Assembly: GCA_947000775.1 (NCBI GenBank) | Contig: CAMQGK010000637.1 | Location: 25,474,001 to 25,538,000 of the forward strand | Source: Pterois miles | Taxonomy: Eukaryota > Chordata > Actinopteri > Perciformes > Scorpaenidae | Length of the DNA: 64,000 nt | Direction of reading: 5' to 3' | Part shown: positions 11,635 to 23,317 of the stretch, one piece after another | How positions within the stretch are numbered: the first letter of the stretch is position 1 | Layout: each line of letters begins with the position of its first letter | Notes under the pieces: model-generated | Seen by the model: only the letters and a program-made list of their open reading frames with translations | Told to the model about the DNA's origin: nothing | Databases searched by the model: none | Made by a program: the position numbers and the translations under genes

Positions 11635-11718
11635 CCTGAACTCTTCACGATGATGATGATGATGATGATGATGATGATCAGTGAAAAGACAAGGCGATGG
11701 AGGGCTCCTGTCCTGCTG
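11635..11718 (+). other. Candidate 84-nt exon containing an (ATG)n run
   Basis: A strong acceptor (TGTTTTTTTTCACAG, ends 11634) and a good donor (CCTGCTG then GTAAGA, junction 11718/11719) bracket exactly 84 nt. Of the three frames only the one starting at the first base is open; it reads PELFT, a run of nine Met, then ISEKTRRWRAPVLL. The exon would be phase 0-0 and could be skipped without a frame shift. The GAT microsatellite (11649-11679) makes up over a third of it, which argues against a conserved coding exon and allows a non-coding exon or chance. I do not recognise the peptide. Confidence 0.28.
11649..11679. repeat. (GAT)n microsatellite
   Basis: About ten ATG/GAT trinucleotides, inside the candidate exon described at 11635-11718. 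Confidence 0.95.
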
Positions 11719-12189
11719 GTAAGAATCACATCTTTGATTTGACGCAGAAATAGTGTGAATTTGCTTATCACGTGGAAAAGTTAACTCTGGCGGTGGATAC
11801 CAGACTCCTTGTTAAACTGAGGTTTCATTTAATGCACTTTTGCACGGAAGCTCCAAAGCATCTACTACATCTAAACCATTCATCAGTGTCCTTTCATTAG
11901 ATCAAAATCCTCCCCTGTAGCTGTGATTTAAAAATAACTACTGAGTCGTGTTAGCGGCTCTTTACTTACAGTAGTCAACAGTACATGTGTACATAAAACA
12001 TTTTGGTGCACTTAATGTAAACCAAAAACAGAGATTAATCTGGCAGCATGATTCACACACACAGCATGCTCGGCCCACACACTCCCACGTGTTTCCCCTG
12101 CCTCTGCTCCCCTCAGATGTAAGGCACATGACATCATTAAAGAGGTGCTCTAAAAAATCAGTGTGGGTACTGCATGTGGGTAGCTAGTA

Positions 12190-12500
12190 TGTGTGTGTGT
12201 GTGTTTTTGTTTCTGTGTGGGTGAGGGGAATGAAAGCCAAAGCTCCAGAGCCGTGGGCCCGTGCTGGCTGTGTGTGTGTGTCTGTGCCCAGCCGGAGGCT
12301 CTGGTCCTGGGCTGCTCTGCCTCCCACGCTGGGGTACGGCTGGGGCTGAGTGGGAGGGAGGAGTGGGAGGGAAGAGTGGGCCGGGGCTGTGAGTCAGCCT
12401 GTTGCGAAGCTCCCAGACAGGAGACCGCTGAGGGAAGAAACACACCGCTAGAGTCCTCTCCCTCCCTGCCAGCATTCGAAGAAAGTTTATTATGAGGAGC
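12190..12500. other. GC-rich non-repetitive block
   Basis: After a short GT run (12190-12205) about 300 bp is clearly richer in G and C than the surroundings (CCCGTGCTGG, CCAGCCGGAGG, GGGCCGGGGCTG) and contains no repeat family seen elsewhere in the window. Open frames on either strand have no recognisable product. It may be a regulatory or conserved non-coding element, but nothing in the sequence proves that. Confidence 0.3.
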
Positions 12501-12761
12501 GTCCCGGAGAATCAGAGAGGAGAAGCTGTAACTGCTAAAATTGCGCACAGGAGAGACAGTGATGGAAACAGAAATTGTCAAGATTCTGGAGGGAAAACGT
12601 GACGGCTGCTGAGATTGTGGTGATGAAGATGGCAGAGGGCGCCAGGATGTTTGCAGCTTTTTTGTTTTGTATTTTAGTGACACTAGTTTCTAGTTATTTT
12701 AACGTTGTTGGTTTAAAACAATAAGTGACTCGCTGTATTGGCATCTCTACAACTTCTTGAC

Positions 12762-13346
12762 AGGGCTGTCAATCGATTAAATATTTAATCACGATTTATT
12801 GCATGACTATCACATTTTTTGTACCATAAAAGGGATGTTTGTCAAATATTTAATACTCATCAACACAGACGATAAATATACTTTATTTATGCAAATGTAT
12901 ATGTATATTTATTATTGGAAATCAATTAACAACTAAAAAAAAAGGCAGATATTGTCCAGAAACCTTCACAGGTTCTGCATTTAGCATAAAAAATATGTTC
13001 AAATCATAACATGGCAAACTGCAGCCCAACAGGCAACAACAGCTGTCAGTGTGCTGACTTGACTATGACTTGATCCAAACTGCATGTGATTATCAAAGTG
13101 GGCATGTCTGTTAAGGGAGATATTTTGAGGTCAGAGGTCAAGGGATCCCTTTGAGTGTGAGTGTTATTTATCTTCATGACAAGCTAGTATGACATGGTTG
13201 GTACCGGTGGATTCCTCAGGTTTTCTACTTTCATATGATGCCATTATCTCCACTCTTACTTTAAAACTGAGCCCAGTAAAACTTGCGTTAAAGAAAATGG
13301 TGCCGTTAAAAGAAATGTGCGTTATCTCATTAACTTTGACAGTCGT
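12762..13346 (+). mobile_element. Non-autonomous hAT-like element, family A (copy 1)
   Basis: It starts AGGGCTGTCAATCGATTAA and ends TTAACTTTGACAGTCG, which approximates the inverse of the start. The interior carries motifs shared with copies near 18.0, 20.4 and 39.7 kb: AAACTGCATGTGATTATCA, GAGGTCAGAGGTCAAGGG and TTTATTATTGGAAATCAATT. No transposase frame remains. It is typical of the AT-rich, self-complementary teleost hAT MITEs; the superfamily is inferred. Confidence 0.65.
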
Positions 13347-13822
13347 CCATATAACTACAGAGAGGCTCTGCAGAGCACAGACCCAGCCCGACTTCTCATT
13401 TTCTTGCACACTTCTGAGACAGATGGCTGTATCAGACCCAGCCCCATCTGCTGGAAGCACTCGCTCCCTTTCTCACTCGGTCTGCTGCCTGAGAGAAGAA
13501 GCCGAGAAAACAGAGCTCCATGCTGCACGTCCATTTAATCTCCTGTGAATGACATGCTCACATTCCACACTTTGTGCATGCACATACATATGCATAGTCC
13601 ATTAGTCACGAGCGATGGGGAGCATTCGTCATTGGTGATTGTGCCGGGTTTAGTAAACATGTTTTTGGCCTTGAGCTTGCACAGAGTTACGTCTCAGAGT
13701 TCATTTATTCACGAGTGGGGCTGCTGTTGAAAATTGGCACAGGAAAACACATGTGGACATGCTCTGCAGAAGGACACAGTCACAACACAGGACTGTTACT
13801 GCATGTGAATGGATGCAGCCTT

Positions 13823-14269
13823 GTCTCCTAAGAATTACTTTCCCATACAACGAAACTGCATTGTGAATTATGTTTCAAGGGTACTGTATTTTTTTGTGGA
13901 TCACGACTGCTTTTGATGCTTCAAAAATACATTTCCAGTCAAAGTCCACATATGTCCAATAGGGAGGAGGTGCGGTGGTGGATGGGTAAAAAAGATAGGG
14001 CTTTCACCAAGAAGACCACTGTTTGTGTCGTGAGTGAAACTAAGTCAGCTTTCACGTATTTTAATTTGTGGTTAAATGACGTTCAACTGTAAATCTAACA
14101 AATAGTTTTGTTCCTAAACCTAAAGTCGTTGTGTTGATTTTTTTTTTTCAATTTACAACTTTAACCACATGTTGAAAACTGTGACCACAATCTGGAAGAA
14201 AATACATTTCCTTCAACAGGTAATGAAGACCTCGGTTTAGTTGTATGGGAATGTAATTTTGTAGGAGAC
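13823..14269. mobile_element. TIR-bearing non-autonomous DNA transposon, family K (copy 1)
   Basis: The 5' end GTCTCCTAAGAATTAC...CCCATACAAC is matched in inverse at the 3' end by GTTGTATGGGAATGTAAT...GTAGGAGAC. The two form an imperfect terminal inverted repeat of about 30 bp around a 447 bp element. The interior has CTTTCACCAAGAAGACCA and a single TTCCTAAACCTAAAGTCG motif. Related interiors at 41.5, 49.9 and 55.8 kb carry the same CCTAAACCTAA motif in tandem. No coding capacity. Confidence 0.6.
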
Positions 14270-14631
14270 GGGGTTGGCAGGACAGAGACACTTTGTGATC
14301 ACATGGAGGAAAGTCCTGACGCCTTATGAGTAGTGTGGTTTTTGTGAGTTGGAGTCAGTACTGATTTAGTTGGACTGAAGCTCCTGACAGCTAAGATTTG
14401 GTGCAAATATCTTCTGAATATTGAAATCTGTCCATTTTTGTGCCAGAAGACTGCAAGAAAAATATCCAGTGTGTCCTGTAAAAATCTTTTGTACGGTGGA
14501 AAAACAAATAATTTCATTATCAATTAATCTGATTGGATGTGTTATGGAGAATTGTGCTGTAACACTTAAAACACTGAATAAACAGTAATGTTGGAGTTAA
14601 AGAATATAACTGCAATTAAGAGGCATGATAC

Positions 14632-15247
14632 CTAGAGGTGTAAGAAAATATCAATACACATGAGTATCGTTATATTATGTGCTGAGATACTGGATCAATT
14701 CTCCGGATGTCTGTATTGATTATTAATTCATCACTTAAAAATCTGATGGCAAGCCATCGGGCGCAGTCGCTATTCCTCTATTATTGTAGTGGGCTCAGTT
14801 TTGATGGTACAGTGGAGATACTGACATCACATTAAAGTAGAAAACTCAAGGAACGAGGAGAAGAAGGCTAACTAATGCCCCAAAGTTTCATTACATTTTA
14901 GCGAGGAAAAAAACTGTCATGGCCATTTTCCAAGGGGTCCCTTGACCTCTGACCCTCCAGATATGTGACTGAAAATGGGTTTGATGGGTACCCACCAGTC
15001 TCCCCTTTCCAGACATGCCCACTTTCTGATGCAGTTTTTTTTCATGCAGTAAAAATGTGTTATTTTTGCCTATTCTACAAATATATCTGGTGTGGTTTTT
15101 ATAAAAGGACAGTTTTCCTAAAATTAGATTTAAAATATAGTATTATATCACCTTGCTACAGCATTGTAATATATCGCAAAATATTGAATCATTACCCCTG
15201 TATCATGATACGCATCGTATTGCCAGATTCTTGCCAAAACGCACCCC
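14632..15247 (+). mobile_element. Non-autonomous hAT-like element, family C
   Basis: It begins CTAGAGGTGTAAGAAAATAT with ATCAATACAC...GAGTATCG, and ends GTATCATGATACGCATCGTA...CCAGATTCTTGCCAA. Those ends are characteristic of an abundant teleost hAT-derived repeat. The interior contains a GGTCCCTTGACCTCTGACC motif shared with family A. Family J copy 1 starts directly after it. Confidence 0.6.
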
Positions 15248-16377
15248 GAAAAATAACCGATAACCGACCCTTGTTAACCAATTATTAACTGTTAACTGAC
15301 AAGATTTGTATTTTGCCCACAGCGGTGCACCAGCTGCAGAATATGAGCACAACAGAGTCAACAGTTCAGAGAGTTACTGTAGCAGCCACGGTGCTGCGTT
15401 CACTGTCCCCAGTTCACCGTGAGGAGCATTACTGTAGCAGCCACGGTGCTGCGTTCATTGTCTCCAGTTCGCCTTCAGGAGAGTTACTGTAGCAGCCACG
15501 GTGCTGCGTTCACTGTCTCCAGTCTTCAGGAGAGTTACTGTAGCAGCCACGGTGCTGCATTCACTGTCCCCAGTTCACCGTGAGGAGCGTTACTGTAGCA
15601 GCCACGGTGCTGCGTTCATTGTCTCCAGTTCACCTTCAGGAGAGTTACTGTAGCAGCCACGGTGCTGCGTTCACTGTCTCCAGTCTTCAGGAGAGTTACT
15701 GTAGCAGCCACGGTGCTGCGTTCACTGTCCCCAGTTCACTGTGAGGAGCATTACTGTAGCAGCCACGGTGCTGCGTTCACTGTCTCCAGTTCACCATGAG
15801 GACAGTTACTGTAGCAGCCACGGTGCTGTGTGTAGTGTTGTGGACATGCAGCCACTTTCCCAGTAAAAGTCTCCGACGTACATTTAGTTTAGTTTGTGTG
15901 TCTGCCCGGAGTAATGATAGCGACTATCCGACAAAAAGAGTGTGTGTTTGTGCTCCGTTAGCATCTGCAAGCATTGCCGGCAGTTTCGTGCCCGCTGTAA
16001 CGTAACTTAAGTAATTTTATGACAGGCCGTGTGTGTGTGTGTGGCGGCAGTGGTGAGTGTGTGTTTGTTGGTGGTGTTATAGCTGTGAATGTAGCTGTAG
16101 CAGACAGTGTGTGTTCAGTTTATTTGTCGTGAATAAATGCTACGAGGCTACAAGCTACAACTCCTCAGCTGGAAGTCCAGAGCCAACTTCCTGTGTCTGC
16201 GGCGGCTCTTTAAGGTGGACCAGCTTTTCTCCTTAAAGCACCGAGCCGATCCTCTGCGTTTTTCTCAGCTTTTTTTAATTATTAATATTTCTTTTAACCA
16301 TTTAACCGATAGTGGTAATCAGTTAAAATGCTTAATATCGGTTATCATTTAAATGGTCAATTATTATCATCCCTAAA
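15248..16377 (+). mobile_element. Family J element with internal 55-bp array (copy 1)
   Basis: Subterminal AACCGATAACCGACCC and GTTAACCAATTATTAACTG repeats open the element. The right end has TTTAACCGATAGTGG, ATCGGTTATC and a terminal CATCCCTAA. Between them lie AGCGGTGCACCAGCTGCAG, a nine-unit minisatellite (15371-15832), and a right body with TATAGCTGTGAATGTAGCTG and TACGAGGCTACAAGCTACAA that recurs in copies 2 and 4. Short CATCCCTA ends suggest a hAT-type non-autonomous element. No transposase is visible. This copy holds about 180 bp after the array that copy 2 lacks. Confidence 0.6.
15371..15832 (+). repeat. Minisatellite, about 9 x 53-56 bp, in family J copy 1
   Basis: Each unit contains TTACTGTAGCAGCCACGGTG, CTGCGTTCACTGTCTCCAG and a variable TTCACCTTCAGGAGAG tail. 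Unit-to-unit differences (CGTGAGGAGC versus CTTCAGGAGAG) alternate, suggesting that multi-unit blocks were duplicated. The core GCAGC...GCTGC is an inverted repeat able to form a small hairpin. Confidence 0.92.
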
Positions 16378-16559
16378 CACAAGACCAGAGAAATGTCTCT
16401 GTGAAGATATTTCAGAGGTTATACACTTTTCTCCAAAAAAAAAAAAAACTACAACTATACCAAAGAGTAAAAAGGTTACCGAAAGAATAAACTGATAATT
16501 TTAAAGGTTACTTCTACAAGCGTTTGTTCTATGAAATGGTGGAAAATGCTGTTAGCAGT

Positions 16560-16735
16560 TTCCTACTATCCGGGGTGACAGTCCTAAATATTCAGTTCAC
16601 TATCACATAAAACAAAGAAAAACAGCAAATCCTCACAGTTAAGAAGCTGAAACATGACTGGAACGTTTCATCAGCTGCAGATTAATTTTCTTTTTAATTG
16701 GTATATATTGTTATAAACCATAGCTTTATTCTTTC
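16560..16735. mobile_element. Degenerate family B relic
   Basis: Motifs such as CAGCAAATCCTCACAGTTAA followed by GAAGCTGAAAC resemble the interior of the family B element seen intact at 18.7 kb. Both ends are eroded. Low confidence. Confidence 0.3.
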
Positions 16736-16739
16736 CTCT

Positions 16740-17165
16740 TTATTTGACCTTTGTTTATATTTTTGTGATGCTACTGTCCCATTTATTTATTAAGAATTAA
16801 GGAATCGCAACTCACAGAGGATTTCCATCTTCAGTTGTGCGATCGTAGATACAAATATGGTCTAGTATGGACTGTTTAACTAATCTGGTGCTAATCTGAA
16901 TTGCCATTTCTTTCTCTATAAAAAGGTATTTAGTATAGTAACATTTAATTTTAATTTTAAATTATTTCAGTATTATTTTAGACAACAATGGGATGAAAAA
17001 CCATCAGTTGAAAGACATCATAAGAAGGTTTTTAGGCAGGTTTAAAGCTTTTTAAGAAAGGTTGAAGCAGGTGTCATGAGGGCGTTGAGTAGAAATGATT
17101 GACCAATATAAGACTTTTACTGATTATTACTGATTTTTTCACCTATTTTAGTTGCATTTCACCAG
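16740..17165. other. AT-rich DNA, nothing recognised
   Basis: No repeat family, splice pair or motif stands out. Confidence 0.4.
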
Positions 17166-17169
17166 ATTT

Positions 17170-17900
17170 CAAAGCCTGACGTCCGTCCTAGAGGTGGAGG
17201 TCAGGCTCAGGGCCACAGTGACTCGGTGAACAGCGGCGTTTTTGGGCCGGGCCGGCCACTCTGATAATGGAAGGTGGTTCTCCAGGAAACCCAGAGGGAG
17301 TCCACCAGTCTGGGGCGTGGGGGGCTGGAGCCAGGGGGGGGCAGGCCCAGGGGTGTGGAGCAGCAGTACATAGGGTGGTAGGGAAATGCTGGAGGATAAC
17401 ACTGGCGTGTGGAGGTGAGGCGGAGCTGGGATGCAGGCGGAAAAAAAAAAAAGGAAAGCAGGGCGAGGAGCGGCAGGGAAGGACGGGGAAGTGAGAGCAG
17501 GAAGAGCGGTGGGGGAGAGTGGAATGTTTCACAAGAAGCCTTCTCCACCCTGTAGCGTCAGGATGAGGGCGTCTGCTGTTGGTGCTGCCGCTCAGACAGC
17601 CACCAACCAGCCAGCGGGGGAGCTCATGTGTGACACACACTCATTCCCCACAGTGTGTGTGACCCCTCACCGCCTTGGCAGAGCTCGCAGCTCTTATATC
17701 CTGTGAGTGGGCCAGCCAGCAGCGCAGTCACCGCCTTCACATAGCCCACGCTGTGTGGTTGTGGAAGACAGAGAGTCTCATACTGTAGCTGTTTTTGCTG
17801 TGACACCTCTGAAGGGAAGAGGAAGAGGAAAGGGGGAGGACAGGGAGGAAAGTAGGAGAGGAGAGGGACTCACAGGGCAGGGATGTCGGGTGGAGCGCGA
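17170..17900. other. GC-rich unique block, no gene recognised
   Basis: A GC-richer stretch with purine tracts (GGCGGAAAAAAAAAAAAGGA, GAGCAGGAAGAGCGG) and several open frames on both strands, none with a recognisable domain. It could be regulatory. The overlapping minus-strand frames up to 150 codons are Pro/Ser/His-rich and read like composition artefacts. Confidence 0.3.
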
Positions 17901-17999
17901 CACCACTGGCTCCTCTAAAGGAGTCACCATGCTGTCACCCAGTTTCAACAGCATACACACTGTTGATGTCATATTAGACGTTTTATTTTAGTATCACGG

Positions 18000-18535
18000 A
18001 GCATTATTGTGATGTTTTACTGAATCACAATTAATCTCATGATTGTCCATAGTTAATCATGATTAATCACACATTTTTTTAATCTCAAAATGTAACTTAA
18101 AGGGAAATTTGTCAAGTATTTAATACACTTCTCAACACAGGAGTGGACAAATATGCTGCTTTATGTAAATGTATGTATATATTTATTATTGGAAATCAAT
18201 TAACACAAAACAATGACAAATGTCAAATCATAACATGGGAAACTGTCAGTGTGCTGACTTGACCACGACTTTCCCCCAAACTGCATGAGATTATCATAAA
18301 GTGGACATGTCTGTCTGGAGACTCGTTGGTACTCAAAGAACCTGTTTTCATTCACATATCTGGAGGTCAGAGGTCAAGGGAGCCCTTTGAAAACGGCCGT
18401 GCCAGTTTTTCCTTGCCAGGATTTAGTTTGGAGCGTTTGGACAAACTAGTATGACATGGTTGGTATGACATGGTATCTCCACTCTAGCTGAAAAAATGAG
18501 TGTTGACACATTATTATTGCGTTAATTTTGACAGC
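18000..18535 (+). mobile_element. hAT-like element, family A (copy 2)
   Basis: It shares with copy 1 the AATCATGATTAATCACACAT start region, TATTTATTATTGGAAATCAA, AAACTGCATGAGATTATCA, GAGGTCAGAGGTCAAGGG and the closing GCGTTAATTTTGACAGC. The left end is eroded. Confidence 0.6.
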
Positions 18536-18688
18536 AATACTAAACGATTTTTTTTTAAACTAAAACATTCAATTAAGGGATAATTCTGATGGATTAACTT
18601 GACTTCATTTCTATTGGTAATAATAACTAAAATAAAAAATAACTAACTATTACTGAAGCACTGTGCTGATCTACTATTTTGGGGTTAT

Positions 18689-19009
18689 GGGCTGCAACTA
18701 AAAATGATTTGCATTGTTGATTAATCTGCTGATTATTTTCTCGATTGATCGATTTGTTGAAATGGTGAAAAATGTCAAATCAGTGTTTCCCAAAGCCCAA
18801 AACGACGTCCTCAAATGTCTTGTTTTGTCTACAACTCAAAGATATTCGGTTTACTGTCATAGAGGAGTACAGAAACCAGAAAATATTCACATTTAAGAGA
18901 ATTTAGACAGTTTTTTCTTTATGATTCAAACAGATTAATTGGTTATCAAAATAGTTGGTATTTAATAGTGAAAACTAATAGATTAATTGATAAATCGTTG
19001 CAGCTCTAG
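18689..19009 (+). mobile_element. hAT-like element, family B (copy 1)
   Basis: It starts GGGCTGCAACTAAAAATGA and ends TAAATCGTTGCAGCTCTA, an inverse of the start. Interior motifs are GAAATGGTGAAAAATGTC, CAGTGTTTCCCAAAGCCCAA and AACCAGAAAATATTCACAT. This short non-autonomous element is one of the most frequent kinds in percomorph genomes. Confidence 0.7.
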
Positions 19010-19238
19010 TGGTTACTTAAGAGGAAAATGTACTGTTTTGCTGCAGTATTTATGTAGTATGTGTAGTCTCATAACATACACTGCATTGATAGAAATGAAA
19101 CTATCCTGCAATAATCAAGGTATTAAATCGACGACTACATTAGCAGACAATTAGGTTAAAACTTTCTTATGTTTATTAAGAGTTAAGAACTCATATATCA
19201 CTTTTAGTAAAAAAATCAATTTAATGCCTTTGCTGTGT

Positions 19239-19265
19239 TAATAATAATAATAATAATAATAATAA
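19239..19265. repeat. (TAA)n microsatellite
   Basis: Nine TAA units. Confidence 0.93.
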
Positions 19266-19847
19266 GTAAATAATATAAATGAGTAAATACAAAAGTACAT
19301 TTGTCTCCATACTTTTGTAGTTTTACATTACTAAAGCCTTGAATCCAGGATTATTTTTTATTATTGTTGTACTAATATTTAAAGTAAGAGATGTAAATAT
19401 TTTTTACATATTTACATTTGAGTTGATTGAGTCCTGGGGATGTGACAACATTTCAAAGACGTCCAACAGGAAACACAAGCTGCAAACAAACTCGGAGCCA
19501 AACTTAAGAGAGCTGAAAGGTAAAATTATCATCAATTACTCTGCTGATCGCAATGTTCTCACAACTGATAGAAGTGTAAAATATGTAAACATGATTATAC
19601 ATAAACAGCAAATTGTCCTTTAATACATCTGCTGTTACTGACACGACTGTTAATGACAGCGATTACTTTATATACTTTACTCTACTTTATATAGTCAGCC
19701 AGTGTGTCACAATAGAAGTATTCGTGTGTGATGTAATTAGAGACACTTGCATAAGTAATGGAAAATCCAAGCATCACCAAAACACATCACAACGCAGAGC
19801 TGCTGCTGAGGTCTCCCTGTGTGTCACTGAACCAGGGTTATCACAGG

Positions 19848-19849
<2 letters not shown>

Positions 19850-19938
<89 letters not shown>
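19850..19938. repeat. (CA)n microsatellite
   Basis: A pure AC/CA run of about 88 bp. Confidence 0.97.
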
Positions 19939-19941
<3 letters not shown>

Positions 19942-20080
19942 ACAGCAGGGCAGTGGAGAGAGATAAGACGTAGAGTCATGCCTCCCCAGCGTGACCGTGA
20001 CATCACAGTTGTATCTGTGTGCTCGCCGTCTCCCAGAGCTGGAAACAGAGCTGGCCTAATATAGTCAGTGCAGACCATGA

Positions 20081-20081
20081 C

Positions 20082-20141
<60 letters not shown>
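20081..20141. repeat. (CA)n microsatellite
   Basis: A CA run of about 60 bp, followed after about 38 bp by a GT run of similar length. Confidence 0.97.
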
Positions 20142-20144
<3 letters not shown>

Positions 20145-20178
20145 CCTGTCCTTTGTTGGTTGCATGCGTTTCTTCGGT

Positions 20179-20247
<69 letters not shown>
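20179..20247. repeat. (GT)n microsatellite, inverted partner of the CA run
   Basis: A pure TG run of about 68 bp. With the CA run at 20081-20141 it forms a long inverted repeat around a short unique spacer. Confidence 0.97.
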
Positions 20248-20250
<3 letters not shown>

Positions 20251-20394
20251 AAATGACGTCGCCGTTACGTCTGTTCCTGTCCATCACTGGCTGAGAGTTT
20301 CAATCAGCAGAAACAGGTGCCTCCATGTCAAACACTCCACGCTGCCTCTGTGTGTGTGCATCAGGGCAGGGCAACATGGAGAAAATACATAATT

Positions 20395-21130
20395 AGGGCT
20401 GTTGAAGTGAGGGCCATAATAACACGTTATCGCAAGTTTTAAAGCCACAAATTTATTGAATGCAGTAACACAACTTGCAATTAGAAAGCTGAAGGAATCC
20501 ATCCATGTCATAGTAGACTGTCATTAAGGAGGTTAAATAACGCTAATGGTCATTTTCAAAGGGGTCCATTGACCTCTAACTTCAAGATATGTGAATGAAA
20601 ATGGGTTCGATGGGTACCTGCAACTTTAGTTGTCATAAAATCAGCCCCATTAATTAGCCAACCAATTAATCAGGCTGATTTTAGGACATTTTTTTCATAA
20701 TCGTCATGGGCAGATGCTTGAGCATATTAAGCCGATGAGCTAGCAGGCGGATCTTGGGCAGCCCGGCGTTGTTGCTGTGACTCCGCCTCTTGTGTCAATC
20801 AAACCGCCATCCTACTCCGTAGATGTCGCCCAGTGGGCTAACCTTCGCAAGAGTACGCGAGAAGAACGAAGTCCTAACTGGAAAAAACCGTGCAGACACA
20901 AAATGCAGATCGGAGAGACCATAAGACTCGTTCAATAAACGTTTATTTAAGTTAGAAAATTTTGTGTATCATTTGTTATTATTAAGCTGTTATATTTTAT
21001 CAGATGGAGGAAAAAAGATTATTATTTTGTGTTAATTGATTTCCAATATAAATCATACATTTGATAAGAAGTTTTCTGTTGCCAAAAGTATTAAATATTT
21101 GCATCTCCTTACGGTACAGATAAAAAATTG
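20395..21130. mobile_element. Rearranged family A relic (copy 3)
   Basis: It starts AGGGCTGTTGAAGTGAGGGC and holds the family A motifs AAAGGGGTCCATTGACCTC and GAAAATGGGTTCGATGGGTA. At 21024-21090 the family A motif AATTGATTTCCAATA appears in reverse orientation. The block therefore contains family A pieces in both directions around a CpG-richer segment (20740-20910). It is either a nested insertion or an internal inversion. Confidence 0.4.
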
Positions 21131-21242
21131 GTTAATTTACAAGTAGTTAAAGGCGAATAATAGAAGAGCAGAACAGCTGGTAAGTGAAAATGCTTCCTTC
21201 ACTATTACGCAGCCGTTAAAACCAGGAGAAGACAACACATAG

Positions 21243-21317
21243 GCCATATCACGATATCCAAGATATCTAGTCTCATATCATGATATTGATATAATATCAA
21301 TATATTGCCCAGCTGCA
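21243..21317 (-). mobile_element. Short palindromic MITE, family E (copy 1)
   Basis: GGCCATATCACGATATCC...GATATTGATATAATATCAA with a closing TATTGCCCAGCTGC. A related piece lies at 23318-23416. Confidence 0.45.
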
Positions 21318-21319
21318 GT

Positions 21320-22815
21320 GTGCATGTGTGTGTTGTGTTGTTGATGTACTATTTTAGTTTTTAAGGACATCGGATGCACGTTATAAAAACACAAAGCACT
21401 TTTTATTTTTTTATACGTTTGCTTGTCTTGGAAACTTTGGAGGAGGTGAGAGGGTTTTTGTAAGAGGTTTTGATGGAAATGCATCTGTTGAAAATAACAG
21501 TGAAGAGAAGTGTTTGCTTTGTTTAAATGTACAATACTTTCCCATTAGATTATCTGTGGAAACATCTGTCCACAGCTGTCCAGTAATGTCCTATCAACAC
21601 CTTTTACCATGCATGCTAAGATTTTCTTATTTCGATATTTCCCCTTGAGATTCAGACTCTCTTTTTCGAGGGAGTATATATAAATCTACCGTTTCTGCAT
21701 TTTTACTGCACTGTGATGTTTCCATGACAACATACTGTACTGTCACTGTCTGCCCCCCCCCCCCTCCCAATCTTTACCACTATCTGTCTGACCATCATAA
21801 CTCGGGCAGAAAGAAATGCAATCAAAAGACAATAATCTGATTTTACTAATCGTTTATTTTGCTTCCATTACCTGAGATCATTTTACAAAAGCACATAAAG
21901 CTAAGTGACATTGTTTATCTCTCTAAGGGGGAATTACTCTTTGACTATTCACACTTTATTGAATGGTGTTTGATCAGATGTGTCATTTTATGGTCAATAG
22001 TTTTATCTAAACACACAACATCTGTCTCATTTTGACATTTGGCCTCATGCAGGAATTAATATATAAACTAAACTGTAAATATAGAACTATTACTAAACTA
22101 TCACCCTTGTTTTTATTCATATCCCTGGTTTGTTATTTTGTTAGTACCCATTGATTTTTGTGATTTTATGACTAATATTTGTTTACTTTTTGTTATTTTT
22201 TTTCCTTTTTCTTTGGTAAAAGAAAATTTATGCGCTGTCGACAGTACTCCTAAGATAAGAAAAAAACATCTAGTTTTCACCTCCTCAGATTGTCCTCAAA
22301 TTGTTTATCCGATACAGGGAGCACAAACAAATTCCTTACTATCATATGATCAAATTTAGATTATTAGATGTTTTAGAGTAATTAGGATTGGATTATTAAA
22401 GAAATACTATTCATCCATAGAGATACAGTTAAGACTGTAAAAACCCTGAGATGATATTACGGGGCTTACAAACTGCTTTTCAGTGTTTTTGTAATTTTCT
22501 GTAACACCAGTACTGACACTCTGGAAAACTGAGTTTATTTAACAGTACCTCAACTTCACTCTTCTTGCTTATTTATTTATTTATTCATTTATTGCTATTA
22601 ACATTCATTGCTATTAACATATCGGCCACACGCCTCCAATTCATGATCAAGAGGGATTCATCATTCAGCACACCTGAGTGAGAGCCGACTTAAGAACATC
22701 TGGTGCATCTTCAGTTGATTTCTCTTAGTTTTTTCTCTTAAAATTTAAGAGAAAGTGGCTGCATGAGGCTCAAATTCTCTTGAATTATCTCTGCAGCTTT
22801 CTGTCTTGTTGTTTT
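21320..22815. other. AT-rich DNA, nothing recognised
   Basis: The stretch holds a (C)12 run near 21754-21765 and a short (ATTT)n near 22567. No gene or clear repeat family. Confidence 0.4.
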
Positions 22816-22819
22816 ATTT

Positions 22820-22827
22820 TGTGTGTG

Positions 22828-22885
<58 letters not shown>
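22820..22885. repeat. (GT)n microsatellite
   Basis: A GT run of about 65 bp with one early TTG interruption. Confidence 0.97.
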
Positions 22886-22886
<1 letters not shown>

Positions 22887-23025
22887 ACTAGCAACTCTGG
22901 CCAGCCATTAAACTGCCTCTCAAGCAGCCCAGCAGAATTCCCAGGCTGCTCGGCTGCCTGAGTTCACACCTTTTTGTCCACAGGAATCTCAGGAATCCCC
23001 AGCTTCCTTTCCACTGCAATCTCCA

Positions 23026-23027
<2 letters not shown>

Positions 23028-23081
<54 letters not shown>
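23028..23081. repeat. (GT)n microsatellite
   Basis: A pure GT run of about 53 bp, only about 140 bp from the preceding one. Confidence 0.97.
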
Positions 23082-23317
23082 TGCATGTGTGTTGAAACAC
23101 ATCTCCACCCTTGTATCCACCCAGAGAAAGCGAAGCAGGCGGTGCTCAGTTTGTGCCCACAATAGACTGAGTCACTTTCTAAAACAGCAAAGCTCTCGGT
23201 TAACTGTGAAACTTTACTCTTTAAGACAGACTTAAGGGGAGACTGCAGCAGGGCTGGAGGCAAAATTAACATAACAGTTTTAAGTAAATTTATAAAGAAA
23301 ATATAAATAATATACAC

